Source of the DNA: Polytrichum commune
Lineage: Eukaryota > Streptophyta > Polytrichopsida > Polytrichales > Polytrichaceae
Length of the DNA stretch: 64,000 bases
Reading direction: 5' to 3'
NCBI GenBank assembly: GCA_950295325.1
Contig: OX485805.1
Coordinates: forward strand, 13,366,501 to 13,430,500
Shown: in pieces, positions 13,091-25,789 of the stretch
How the letters are laid out: every line of letters begins with the position of its first letter
How positions within the stretch are numbered: the stretch's first letter is position 1
Position numbers and translations under genes: made by a program
Notes under the pieces: generated by a model
Told to the model about the DNA's origin: nothing
Seen by the model: only the letters and a program-made list of their open reading frames with translations
The model's database searches: none

Positions 13091-15405
13091 AAAGCAAACG
13101 GTTTACACCTTCCTTTTAATTACCATGCACGAAGCGGTGGCCAAAATCTAAGGCACCCAGCTATGGCTGGTCGGTGTCCAAATGCCAATGCATCGTTTCT
13201 ATCGCAATCATTCAGAGATTTGTCCAATAAAGTTGACCTCGCACAAACCCCAAGGGTAAGGTGTGCAACATGAAGGTTTACTTCCCTTATAATTAATGAG
13301 GGGATCTCCACCGCAACCTCGGGAATAGATAATGGAAGGTGTCGGAGGACGGCAATTCATGGATGAAATCGTCACAAAGCACATCCCAAACACCCTTTAC
13401 ATTTGGATGAATGTATGTACTAACATCCATCCACACGTGGCTTCGTGACTCCAATGCTTGTCGCCATTTTCGTTGTCGTGAACATTGGAAAAAGAAGAGG
13501 AATAGGGTAGGTGGAGGGAGTTTGAAGGAGCCATGCTTGCAAATTCCATGGTTCACCTCTCCCCATTATCAATACATTGGGAGAGGATCTAGTGGAGAAA
13601 GGAGGAGGTGACTCCGATGTTGTCGTTGGGGTGGATTATGGTGTTGTTTCATCTTCTGGATGGTTTGATTCTGCATGTAATTGATGAGACGGGCATTACG
13701 AGAAGTATGATGCAGCTTTTTGAAGGTGGACATCCTGAACATGCACGGACTAACTTGTTTGCACTTATTCTCTTGCAAGGGTGAGCCTGTAGGTTTTCAC
13801 ATGGTTGGTTGAATTTAGTTGGTTCGCATGGGTACCCTTGCTATACTCGAGTGAATCATAGTAGTAAGGTACATTGGTCATCAAGTTCTAGAAGGCTCAC
13901 CCATCCTAGCATTATTTTGGCCTTCGGCGGCTTAACGTTAAAGTCCTTATGAGATCTAAGTTCACCCTTTTATTGTCACTGGGTGCATTCCAACGAACTT
14001 GGAACTTTCATACCACCCTTGATGTCAAGGGCAATTGGGTCAATGTCACCAACATAGTTTACAACTAGCCACTTGTTTGTGGACACCAACTAAATTATGA
14101 AGATCCAAAATAATAATCTCTTTTTTCCACAAAAATAAAAAATGATACACCATAGTATGGATAGGGCGGTAATGAACAAAGTCATGCATAAACATAAAGA
14201 AAATTGTTACCCGGGTTTTATAGTCACTTTGGGGTAAAAGAGTTGTTTACTATTAGGATTACTTTTGATTTGCCTTGGGAGGCCACCAATGAGATAAAAT
14301 GTGGTTGTGAATGGAAGGCTAAGAACAATGCATGTGCTTGTGCGCCACACTAGGTCCAATGAAAAAGAATTCATTAATAGACTATTGATTGTGTAAATAG
14401 TGTGAGTTGAGCGACAACCACGATTGCATGTCCTGGTATTGAAAGATTGTTAATCTCAATCCCATAAATAATCATTCAATCACTACTTCTACACCAAAAT
14501 AACCTAAAATCAATATGTATTTTCCTAAATAAACTTATTTGTGACACCTAGATGTTATATGAATCATCTTTTAAGTCTTCCCCGATTGTTTCATGGTTGT
14601 GTCATATCCAAAACACTGACTACAATGTCCTTGTAAAAAAAAGATGATTTTGAAAATTCGGTGGTTTTGAAGGCCCTACCTTTTGAGATGAGAGAGATGG
14701 CCGGGATACTATTGCATTGAGACCAAAACAAAAAAAAAGGAGTGGTTTGGGTCACATTGGATGAAGGCGATCATAAACCAACGGATGAGATCGAGTTGTT
14801 GTGAATGAATGGCCTTGATGCATCATGTTAGTCTTTATCCTTCCTTGGCAATTAGATGAAGCTCCCATGTACATTACGACATGATTTCAACACTCAACTT
14901 TCAATATTATTTAAAGAACACAAACGGTATAACAATCCCACTCCAATTTTTTTCAAGCAAAACATTTTGATTGTTATATGACTAGTTTGATCTATATGTT
15001 AACTTACAAATAACATTGGTGAATAACAAAAAAACCATGAATCAACTTAAAATCGTCCCAAACCCTATTTTGTGCACTAAGCTACTCCTAGGGTGTCTTG
15101 TTCATGCATGGACCCGACTCCAAAATGCCACGCCAAGAGGATGTGGGGGGCTTCCAAATAACAAAGTTTGATATCCAAAATGAACAACCCCAAGGTATTT
15201 GCACGTGGGGGCCACACGGATACATAGAGATTGTCGCCAACTTGCTTAAGCCTAGTGTCCATTGGCGAATGTGGAGGTAAGGTCATATTTATGTAGCTTC
15301 TGATCAATGTACGTACATAAGTATGTATGTATCTTATTGAAGTTTTTCCCTGAATCAGCCTAGTTCATTGTATCCCTTGGATCAATCTAAAAAACTTTGC
15401 TTATT
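13091..15405. other. Intergenic, no supported gene
   Basis: Minus-strand frames at 13,293-13,778 have somewhat protein-like composition (for example SHVWMDVSTYIHPNVKG), but I recognise no family and see no connected exons. The rest is AT-rich and featureless. Confidence 0.35.
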
Positions 15406-15411
15406 TCACCC

Positions 15412-15950
15412 AAAAATATTGGCCTTATTGAAAAAAGGGAAAATGCAGAGCATATTTTGATCACCCTCGTGCCCTTTGGAAACATTGTCAAAAAGAGCAG
15501 TTCCAAGCAGAAGGTTTTTTCGGCTCGTAAAAGATACCAATTTGTGGATTACTGTCTTTTTTCTAGCTTGTGAAAGAAGATTGTGCCGAAGAAGAAAAGC
15601 ATCGTGCTCACCATTGTATCTTGCTTGAGACGTTCCATCTAGCTTCAGATGGGCTCTGCGTTTCAAGCTTGTTATCCTAGCATTTCATTTTTGTTTCTTT
15701 ATATCTTACAACCAAGTATGTTCAAATTTTTTTCCCTAACAAATATGTTCGTTATTATACAGAGAACGGAGATGAAATGCCAACCAAGAGGAAGAAGTTG
15801 ATCAACATTGTCGTCGTAGGTGCACGAGGTGCAACAACCTCAATTGCCAAGGAGCTTCATGATGGGGAAAGGTGATGGTAGAGGAAGTTAAACGGCTCCA
15901 TAAAGGAGCAGTCCAAGAAGCATTAGAGCTTGGACTATACAATCCATAGC
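15412..15950 (+). pseudogene. Possible decayed intron-containing gene
   Basis: Three pieces look like coding remnants. A plus-strand frame at about 15,430-15,570 includes ENAEHILITLVPFGNIVKKS and ends in a stop. A lysine-rich stretch follows to about 15,630. After a pyrimidine-rich stretch ending TATTATACAG (near 15,763) comes a frame with KKLINIVVVGARGATTSIAK and ELHDGER, which shifts by one base into MVEEVKRLHKGAVQEALELG. The acceptor-like site and in-register amphipathic sequence suggest a dead gene or an unrecognised transposon gene. The family is unknown and the call is weak. Confidence 0.3.
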
Positions 15951-15999
15951 CATAGGCACAACGCTTTTCCATTTGCTACAATGTGGTAGTCCACAATGG

Positions 16000-18900
16000 A
16001 TCAAACATGTTTCCTCTTAACTTAAGCACATAACTTGGTGTATACCACAATTTTTTTGCTAATGCTTAGGATGCATACAAGACCTATGACACGCCATTGT
16101 ATATAAATATTTTGAGTGTACCTAATTCACGGAGGGCACATAATGCCACATTTTTGTATGCTCAACAATCATCTAGTCATGACGCATATCTCCTATAGCT
16201 ATTCACAAAGGCTTGTTTTGTTGGGGTGCATAACTGTTCCACTTGGAATATAGGAATACCGTGGGATCATGTGGTAGATTGTTGGGTTGACCTTTAAAAA
16301 AAGGTGTTATTTTTGCACATTTACCATCATCAATTTTAAAATTTGCATTATTGTTGATTGTTTGCAAAAAGTGCATGAGATTTGAACTTATGTATTTATC
16401 CAAAATGGGGTGTTGTTAAGAATGAGTCCAAATCTTGCAAACATCATGAAAAAATACAACATCCATGTAGTAATATTTAGACCATGTGTGAAGGAGTTTT
16501 GTGGTCGATGCTTGGTAGTTTTTTGATCATTTTATGGACTTGGGTGCAACATCAGAAACAAAAACAAACAAACAAATAAATAATAGCATGCCATTGCGGT
16601 GTAGATCTAGAATGATAGCCAATTTTCTCTTAATTTTTTTTCCCCGACATATCAACTTTCAAGGATCCATCAAAAAATCAGTTCCCTTATGGCTCAAAGA
16701 TTTGCACACAATATTTGACAAAACACAAGAGCAAACACGAGGATATTATTCTTGATAATGACAACCCATCTAAGAATTTGCTCAATCATCCGTCAATATT
16801 GTGGACCCTTCTTCTTTGGAAATGAACCTAGGTAGCCACCCACCTACCTATTTTGCATGTTCTCGATGTTGTTGCCATATTTGTCACGCATGACATCATA
16901 AGACACTTTGTAGTTAGGTTTTTGATATGAATCGAAACAACCAAAACCCAAGGTACATACTCTCAAGGAAAGCTTCATTGGTGTTTGTTACGTGCATTTG
17001 TCACATTGCAATTCATTAATGAGACAAAATGAATGTTATTTCACTCGAAAATTTAATTGATATGTCTTTCACTTCTCTTTCTCTCAAAGATTCCTCTCAT
17101 GACCTATCTTTTAATGTCTTATTTAGTTTTGTCTTTGGTTGTGGTCTATAAGTTTCCATTCCTTCACAATAAAGTGTAACAATAATATCTAGTAACCATG
17201 ATTTTTTTGAGTGTAACAATTGTCTTTGTAACCATTGGCCAATGCATCTTCAAATCATAGAGAGTTCCTTCATTAATTGGTCAATTTTAATTCCAATGCA
17301 AGATGATTTGATCATTTGTTACTTTCAAGATCTAATTATCATTACAATTATGCACTTAATAGCCAAAACCAAGGTCAAGCTATAGTTTTGGCTACCTTGC
17401 ACAACTTGCAACATTAACAACAACAACTGAGGTAACACACAAGACTATAGTTAAGTTGGTTAGCTTACACTTTACTCTCATAGATCACAGTTCCTTAACT
17501 AGGCATCAATCTAAGAATCTTACTTAACTTTAGACCTAACCTCTTTGCTAATGCAAAGATTTTCCTCTCAACACTACAAATGTTAATTCACAATTTGTCA
17601 TCCCCCACAATTACCTAACTTGTCAAAACTCTATTTTCATCGTCTTCAATTGGTAAAAGGGTTCACTAAACTCAACTCCTACAAACTCACAAACAAGACT
17701 TTAGTCTTTCTTTCAACTATAATCACACATTTAATATCATGATCCTCCATGCTCTTCACCTTTCACAAGCTCCAACAATAGTCGAGTCGCTCTCAAAATA
17801 ACTCTTGCTCTTCTCTTTTCCTAACTCTTGCATTACCTTTCACAACATATACTACTACTTAAGTGGCTCCTCTCCCATGTCACCTTTAGTAACCCTAACT
17901 CTCTTCCTATCACAATGTCACCCTTATATTCTTCATGGTCAATAGTTTCTTTCTTTCTAGGTTCATTCAATTAACTCCTTATACGCTCTATCCTAATCAC
18001 TTGAATCTTTTTTTTGAGCATTGGCATGCTATAGTTCAACACACTCCATAAAATTAATGCCTTCCTTAGCCAATAGTTTTAACTACGTTCTTCACTTTTG
18101 AGTAGTCACTCAATAGCCACCTTCAGCCAATAGTTTTACATGTGCTCTTGAGCTTCCACTATACGTTTGATATTTTGCTAATAGCTTCACTTAATCATTA
18201 ATTTAAAGCTAACTTATACTTCCTCTCCTTTACACTTAAGAATTCCTAACTCTCGGAAAATGGTTTTACTACAGTGTTAACCACTTTGAGTGTTCTTTGG
18301 ACACTTAGCCAATAGTTTTACTCAATTACTCACAAACTTATTCAATCCGACTATCCTCAACATAGAGCACTACTCATTTAAGCAATTGCTTTCACTTCAT
18401 TTTGACACATGATCATTATCTTCATGAATTTTAGTTTGTTGTTCAATTCTACGAAAAAAAAATTTAACTTTTATCCTCACATCACCCTTGTGTCAAGGGA
18501 GACCGAACCATTGAGTTCAACAATGTGCTCAAAATTGTCTAAGGGAATGTATGCGCTCTCCACCTCCCCTTGCCTCCTTATGGTGAGGTGAGGGAGAAGA
18601 TAGTTCTAATCAACTAGGGGTTCTTAAGCCCATAATTATAGTTATATATGCCTAACTCCGTCCAGAGTTTACTACTTTTATCCATTGAAATACAATTTCC
18701 GTCTACATATCACTAAAATGTCTATAGTGAAACTACTAACCTAAAATATTGGCTCACACACTCTTGTCATGAGGTACATATGGAATCAATCATTGAATCA
18801 CACAATACTACAAGTGACACATGACACTCTAATACGAGATGGTTTCTCTCATCTCAAGAGCAATTTGTAGCCCTTGGAGCAAGAGAGGTCACTAGGGTGA

Positions 18901-20219
18901 ACAACACTTGCAATAGTGCGTTAGAGCAATGTCTATTTACTGTGAATTTGCAACCATGCCTACAAGCTTCATATGTTAATACATCCATTTTAATTGTGTA
19001 ACGCCCAATACCAAAATTTGTGGGATGACTTGAAATGAAAAAGTGCATTGTTTTATGAATATGTGGCCATAACGAACATGATGATTGTAAAAGTGTGTCT
19101 AGAGATGTTCCATATATGTATATATATATATATATAATCTTATTTTTCTTTCTTTCTTTCATGTAGCCAACACTAGATATGCAATGCATATCACCATATC
19201 CCACAATATGCATGTCCATGTGGCAATTGCAATGGTTGGTTGCCAATGCTAGCCACCCAACAACAGATGTGGATGGAGCACATGCCAACCCTAAGTTTAA
19301 GTTGGTTCGAGATCCAACCCAAACTCTTATGGTTGCCACTTCTTAATCCACATTCTTTACCCCACATATAGTCCACATATTAACATGGTGGAATACATAA
19401 TTTTACATGCAACGAAGGTGCCTAAATCCAAATGGTTTTTGCCATGCGGCAAAAAAATTGGACTATGGTTTAAATTCACCCAAATGTATGCTAGAAGATC
19501 CAATAGTTGCAAAGTTGAAGTTTCCAAGTTGGAGCTAGTGAAATTCTTGCAATACAAATTTGGATGATGACAAAGATGAAAATTCTCTATACATATATAC
19601 ATAAATACATACATTTATATGTGAATATTTGAGAATTTCCCAAATTTGGGATTTGTATGGCAATTCTAGAGGTGATCAAAGTTGATCGATTTGATAATGA
19701 GTATCTCTCACAATGAGCTTGAATGCTAATTTTAAAACATCTTTGGTTTGGGGGGCATTGGGTTTGGGGGGGGGGGGGTGTTGGCCACACTACTAAAGGC
19801 GGTTGATCCTTGCAATGGGCTACACCCCAAAACATGAAAAACCTTCTATGAGCATAAATTTTTTTACAAAAATAAAAAAATGTGAACATTGTTCTCCTTC
19901 AAATTAAACCATGATCGAACAAGTCTTGTACTTATCTATTCTTAAAACATTAAAGAATCTCAATGTAGATTTTATTTATTTATTTATTGGTTTGTTTGAG
20001 GGGGGGGGGTGATGAAAATGTGAAGTGACTTCATGAAGACTTCTCTTTTTGAGAAAGAGCGTGTGGAGCTCTTGGTGACAATAAAGGGTTTAAAGGCATT
20101 GGGGTTAAGAGTCAAGCCACCCGAATATAATGGATGTTATTTAATTGGAGGCATGAGCCAATCGTACAATAGACCATTAAAGTATTCGTAGCTAGGTTGA
20201 GCTAGGCTAGTTGGCAAAC
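16000..20219. other. Intergenic; CT-rich block at about 17.0-18.6 kb
   Basis: No gene is recognised. The 17,050-18,600 block is pyrimidine-rich, and the phrase CAATAGTTTTA recurs at about 18,075, 18,130 and 18,312. Its composition resembles the LTR-type insertion at 50,818-53,078, so it may be an LTR remnant, but I found no termini. Simple repeats are (TA)n near 19,118-19,135, a G-run near 19,768-19,780 and a G-run near 20,000. Confidence 0.35.
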
Positions 20220-20446
20220 ACTAAATATGAGATTTAGTGTCACTTACTATTTGAAATTACGCAATTTTGTATCTATTTACTATATATTTCTTATTTCACC
20301 AACCAATATTAAATGGATTGTTTGGACATTATAGAATACTAACAACTTCACTCAATAAAACATTACATCAGTAGTAAAAAGATACAAGATTGTGTAACTC
20401 CAAACAATAAGTGACACTAAATCACATATTTAGTGTAGCTAGGCTA
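20220..20446. mobile_element. MITE family 3, copy at 20.2 kb
   Basis: The inverted termini include CACTAAATATGAGATTTAGTGTCACTT-like sequence at the left and its inverse (AAGTGACACTAAATCACATATTTAGTG-like) at the right. The core GGATTGTTTGGACATTATAGAA matches the copies at 12.2 and 54.8 kb. Confidence 0.65.
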
Positions 20447-20689
20447 TCCCCATATGTGCATGTACGTAAAGTTGGGTAGGCTGGTTAGCACATAACACAT
20501 GTGGGAGTCCCTTATCTCTTGACTTTATATTTTATTTACATTGACCATTTTGACATGGGCCATCCTTAACTATATTCTCGGGCCTTGGGGTTCATGACAT
20601 TATTCAACCATCTCGGTTGGTTCTTTGACCCCATAATATGTCAATTATATTATTTGGGCTCCATGAACAAAGTAAGAATATTCATTTAT

Positions 20690-21000
20690 TGTTCATACAT
20701 TCATCATGCCAATAGAAAATTTGGGTGGAGTTATACTCCCGGCATTAGTCACATGCATCGTTGAATATCCCAACACTATTCACCAAAAATACTATTCATA
20801 ACAACACTGTCACTAGAAATATCAACACATTCACAATATTCTTACTATTCATACCAACCCTATTCATTATTTGTACCAACTATCCATTTTTTCTTATTTT
20901 CTAAATTTCTTCCCATGAGAGTAAGATAGTGGGGGCCCATGTCATATAGAATGGAACATAACTATGCAACTGAATAATGTTATATTTGCCTATTCCCCTC
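20690..21000 (-). repeat. Dispersed repeat, inverted partner of 10.2-10.6 kb
   Basis: This is the reverse-complement counterpart of 10,190-10,570, with shared GGGTGGAGTTATACTCC, AATATTCTTACTATTCA and TAAGATAGTGGGGGCCCAT landmarks. A G-run at about 21,100-21,116 follows just outside. Confidence 0.65.
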
Positions 21001-21242
21001 CATCCTCCGTTATGCGATTCTAGGGTCGTTGTGGTGGCATAAACAACTTGTGCATTATTTGGGTTGTAAGCTCCCAATATGTTCATACCAATCAAAGTGG
21101 GGGGGGGGGGGGGGGGCTCTTGGCAACAAAGATGGAAGAAGGGCTGGCACTTGGTTAGTCACCATTACCAATTGCACCACCGTACATTCGTGTCTTATTC
21201 TTGATATCTTGAAGAGAAATAATTTGCCAATGTCAATATTAA

Positions 21243-21741
21243 GGGCCACTTCACACACGAGTCTAAGAGCCCATGACCATTACACTTCAAGCACTCTCAT
21301 TGGTGGAAAAGGTGGAGCCGGTCCAAGTTTGCTTCACACCATGCTTGAGGGACCAACGGAGTATGTGGATGCAAGATGGATGTAAAGTCTACATGGATTC
21401 CTACATGACATCAAATGGATCATGTTTCATGGGCACTTGGATTATTTTCAAAAACCACCCCTTGGATGTAGGCCTAACACCAAACTGGGAGACCATGGCA
21501 CTCCGAACGCTCACAACCGTTGGTTTCATCTTTTTCATCATGTGTGAAGATCCGCATGAATAGACATTCATTGAAATAGCATTTGGTTGAGGGCCCGGTC
21601 GCATATGACTTCACACTACACTTGAGGGTCCGTGACCAAACTACATGATTTTGGAGGCGTGTTGGGACGGCCTTTGGACACTTTGTTTTGGGCTCTCACA
21701 CTTTCATGGTCACGCCTCTTGGCTCGTGTGTGAGGTGGCCC
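21243..21741 (-). mobile_element. MITE family 1, copy B
   Basis: This is an inverted copy of the 4,207-4,692 element and the best-preserved one. GGGCCACTTCACACACGAG at the left is matched by CTCGTGTGTGAGGTGGCCC at the right. TAA lies outside the left end, but no clear duplication flanks the right end. Confidence 0.8.
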
Positions 21742-21824
21742 TGTGCTTCTCTAGCGAAAACTATACAATGGGTACTAACAAAGCTTTTTTGAATCAGGAT
21801 TTGCAATGGTTATTAAGTTAGGGC

Positions 21825-22872
21825 CAATGCTCAAAATTGAAGCCCTCATATGAATTTCATTTTGAAGGGCTCTAAAATTTCAGCATTGCAATTGAAGGGC
21901 ATATCTAAATCTAGGACGTCAATGGAAAATTTTCAAAGAAATATAAAACTTATATTAAAATTATGCATGATTTGCATGGTACATGCTTCTAGTACAATGA
22001 TATAATGGAGAATCAACTATCTAACTCCACCTCTTGAAGTGACAATGCCCTACGCTTGTTGGTTACTGTAGCGGTTTTCCAAGTGTCAAAAATGCCATTC
22101 TGTCAAGGTTTAGGCATGTTCTCCTTTCGCTCTTAACCCAATTCTGCTTTGAAAAACCACGCTCACAAACAGCAGTGCTAGTAGGGATCACAAGTATGGC
22201 TTGCCATAGCGACATTAGGGTTGGCTAATTGATCTTAAACTCTCGGTCACGGCCACAAAAAAACCAAGCTTCATGCATACTTCAGTGTTGACAAGCTGAA
22301 GATAACATCTCCACAAATTCAAGCAACTCCGCATTGGCTTGATCAACAAGAACAGAGATCCACTTGAAATGTGTCACCAACCGGTTCAACCATTGCTCAA
22401 TTAAAGTGTCTCAATCCAATGCATCCATGGGATAGTGTTTTGGGTTGAAAAGCCTGGCTGCATTAAAAATGGGCAAGTCGGGGAAGCGATCATTTAGTGA
22501 GTCAATAACCTTTTGGACGTATAGTCTACCAAGGGTGATGCAATCCTCCAACGAGCCCCCTACATCACACCCGGGCATAGAGTCATAGTGCAAAGTATGC
22601 ACTTTCTCACAACCAAACCTATCAACATACAATTCTCATCTGGACTAATTCCCATCTGGATCTGAGATCTGGAGTCCAAAGTTAGACAGTTGGAGTTAAA
22701 CGGCTACTTGAGATGATGAACAATACTTGAAGGGTATTATTTATCCAGCACTTCAAGTGAAGGGAGCACTTAGATATGAGGATTATGTTTTGAAGGGTTG
22801 TTTTCCTTGAGGTATTTTTTGAAGTTCCAAAACCCATTTGAAGGGCACTGAAGACTTCAATTTTGAGCACTG
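21825..22872 (-). mobile_element. hAT-type DNA transposon, decayed, with 8-bp target duplication
   Basis: The termini are CAATGCTCAAAATTGAAG at the left and CTTCAATTTTGAGCACTG at the right, inverted repeats with one mismatch. The perfect 8-bp direct repeat GTTAGGGC lies immediately outside (21,817-21,824 and 22,873-22,880), the length typical of hAT insertions. TTGAAGGGC-like motifs cluster just inside both ends, as expected of subterminal transposase-binding repeats. The interior holds only the C-terminal part of a transposase, so the element is internally deleted. Confidence 0.92.
22030..22632 (-). pseudogene. hAT transposase fragment (C-terminal dimerisation region)
   Basis: Reading on the minus strand from 22,632, the product contains RFPDLPIFNAARLFNPKHYP, then a stop. 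In the same region it continues through STAVCERGFSKQNWVKSERR, followed by a LxLDRMAFLTL helix. The STAVCERGFS...NxxKSxRR signature is the hAT C-terminal dimerisation motif. Stops and frame breaks make it non-functional. The N-terminal zinc finger and most of the RNase H-like catalytic core are missing. It lies wholly inside the element at 21,825-22,872, which it presumably once mobilised. Confidence 0.88.
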
Positions 22873-23367
22873 GTTAGGGCAATTAGGACAGTGGATCCAC
22901 CTTTTCTTTCTTCTTACATCGGTCATAATGCATTATCACTGGTGCATTATCATGCCCTTGTCCAAGTGAATCCCTTAAATATGGCTTATTGGTATCTCAC
23001 CTTGGTATCCAATGCCTAGCGGATTACAACTCCCAATGCCAACAATCAGGGGTGTGGTAAATATTTATCCTCTAAGTTTCTTAAAGATCCATACTAAAGA
23101 AACCACATTAAACTAATGTGAGGTCTTTGATGCCGATTCAAGTATTAGATTTGACTTTCAAATAACAATCCTTGGATTCACATCACGAAAACCAACATTC
23201 TCACCCTCCCCGATTCTAGGCCTTCATGTCAACAACTGCATAATTCATTTTGTAATACACGCACAATGCAATTCATCCACTAGCGTGCGCTTACACGTAT
23301 TCATCCAAACCTAACCTCTCAACGATATTTATTGCTTAGGAGCCCCTTAACTCACGTCAACGACTAA

Positions 23368-23855
23368 GGGCCACTTCACACACTAGCCAAGAGGCATGAC
23401 CATGATGAAATTGTGGGAGCCCAAAAGAAAGTGTCCAAAGGCCATCTCAAGCCACTTCCAAAACCATGTGGTGGTGTCATCACGGTTCCTCAAGTGTATT
23501 GTGTGAAGTCACATGTGACTGGACCCTCAAACAAAATGCCATTTCCATGAATTTCTATTCATGCAGGGTCCCCACACACGCTACAATATATACAATAAAT
23601 CAACGATTATGAGATTTCGAAGTGCCATGGTCTCCCAGCTTTGTGTTAGGCCAATCTCCAAGAGATGGACTTGGAAAATAGCCCAAGTGACCATGAAACA
23701 TGATCCATTCGATGCCATGTAGAAATCCATGTAGACTTTACATCCATCTCGCATTCACATACACACTCCGTTGGTCCCTCAAGCGTAGTGTGAAAGCGAA
23801 CTTGGATCGGGCTCCGCCTTTTCCACCAATGAGAGTGCTTGAAATGAAGTGGCCC
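23368..23855 (+). mobile_element. MITE family 1, copy C
   Basis: This copy has the same orientation as copy A. It begins GGGCCACTTCACACACTAGCC after CTAA and ends GAAGTGGCCC, with a short internal loss next to the right terminus. It lies about 490 bp downstream of the hAT element. Confidence 0.78.
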
Positions 23856-24249
23856 TAGGATTTACCTACCCTAAACTACACCAAATTGGGATCTCCACAT
23901 CGAACCCTGTCATAATTGAGCCTAAATTTGAGCCAAAATACAAAAGCTCGACGGCTCCAACTATCCACATGTCACACACCCAAGCTAGGGTAACATGTGG
24001 CCTCTCATAAAGGTGCCCCAAATGACCTATGCTAGAACGGTCACCTAATAACTATGTATGTATGTATGTACCCTAGTATACATTATTGAGTCTACACGTG
24101 AAAAGAGACACGACTAAATAGACCCGAAGGCTAAAGTGTTGTGACACCTCCCACGTGGACGGTTAAAACGCATAGAAAACATTGTATACCTTAGTTGATG
24201 TTTCTATTTTATAAGTTGTTTGATCCAATGACCGGGGAGAACCGCCACC

Positions 24250-24700
24250 GCTAGTTACATGTGAGCTACACTAAATATCAATAACCCTATGAAAGTAAGT
24301 AACATTGAATGTACACTCAAACACTAAATATCAACTATGGTTATATGTGGAAGTTACATGTTTGAATCTCGTGTTAGTAAGGATATGAAAAAAATAAAAA
24401 TAACAATGATAAAAGAAGTATTCCAACATATCTTCTAGCATTTGTCAAAGAATAAAGAAAAGTAGTGTTGAGCAGGGTAGGGTGGTAGTAAACACTAAAT
24501 ATCCTATTTAGTGTAGTTGAGTTTGAGAAATGATTGGTTGAAGTCCAAGACTTTGGGAAAATTTCTCATCATTTTTGAGGAATCTCAGGTTTATATCCCG
24601 AATCAACAAAGAAAACCGAAAGAACTTCACAACTTGTAACCGGATGGACTTGGGAAGACTAGGATCTTGACCGATTATGCCAAAACTCTCCTCGGACATT
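24250..24700 (+). repeat. Dispersed repeat family 5, copy 1
   Basis: This block of about 450 bp matches 42,215-42,713 in the same orientation. Shared stretches include CCTATGAAAGTAAGTAACAT, TATGTGGAAGTTACATGTTT, GTTGAGCAGGGTAGGGTGG and GAAATGATTGGTTGAAGTC. ACTAAATATC/ATTTAGTGTAG palindromic motifs occur repeatedly. It is non-coding. Confidence 0.7.
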
Positions 24701-25058
24701 GATTTTGATTCTTAATTTGGGCTCAACGGTTTGGATTCGATCTAGATGGGCTCAACTGAAATGATCAATGATAAACTTGGGAAGGGCATGTTTTAATTGC
24801 ACCTCCTTCCTCCCAAATAAGGTAGGTGTTGTGAACCAAAGTCCAAGTATGAAAGGTTGAGCAACAAACGTTTTAATCTCTAGGCCAATGATCTTGAACC
24901 TCTCCATGGATGATGGGGGACATTGTTGCATGTGAGCATGCCTCATGTTCATTTGACAAACACATCTTGTCAAAGTAATGGTATTGCAAAACTAACATGT
25001 TATATGGCTAAATTATCCTCATGCAAATTTTAGTTAGTTTTGAAAAGTGGGGGAGTTT

Positions 25059-25497
25059 TGGAAAAGGTGGAGCTGGTCCAAGTTTGCTTCACATTGTGCT
25101 TGAGGGACCAACGGATTATGTGAATGCAAGATGGATGTAAAGTCTACATGGATTCCTACATGGCATTAAATGGATCGTGTTTCATGGTCACTTGGACTAT
25201 TTTCAAAAACCACCTCTTGGAGGTAGGTCTAACACAACACCGGGAGACCATGGCACTCCGAATGCTCACAACTGTAGATTTAATTTATTTTTATCATGTG
25301 TGAGGACTTGCATGAATAGAAATTCATTGAAATAGCATTTGGTTGAGGGCATGGTCACATATGACTTCACACTACACTTGAAGATCCGTGACCGCACTAC
25401 ATGGTTTTGGAGGTGTGTTGGGACGGCCTTTGGACACTTTGTTTTGGGCTCTCACACTTTCATGGTCACGCCTCTTGGTTCGTGTGTGAAGTGGCCC
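25059..25497 (-). mobile_element. MITE family 1, copy D (truncated)
   Basis: This inverted copy starts inside the element at GGAAAAGGTGGAGC, so one terminus is lost. The other terminus, TTCGTGTGTGAAGTGGCCC followed by TTA, is intact. It ends about 1.26 kb upstream of the hydrolase start codon and just before the leader region, so it may border or lie within the promoter. Confidence 0.75.
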
Positions 25498-25789
25498 TTA
25501 CATGGTTGACATGATAACCTTGTCCCTTTGGCAATCCTGGCAGTAAGTCTTTGGTTTCTCGCTGGTTTCCGATGAGTCCAGCTGCCGCTATGTGACAAAT
25601 AGTTGCTGCAAAAGGCAAGCAAATAAGAGAAGGATCAATTCGGGAAAGGTAGGGTGCCGGTAAAATCAAACCTGCAGCAGCAGGCTCTGTCTCATCTGCC
25701 GGTGCCGCTTGCTGGCACGCTGTAAGGTTATTTTAAAGCTCGTTTTCTACCGAAGAAGCTGGCCACGCTTCTCTCCCCTCTCGCCTCTC

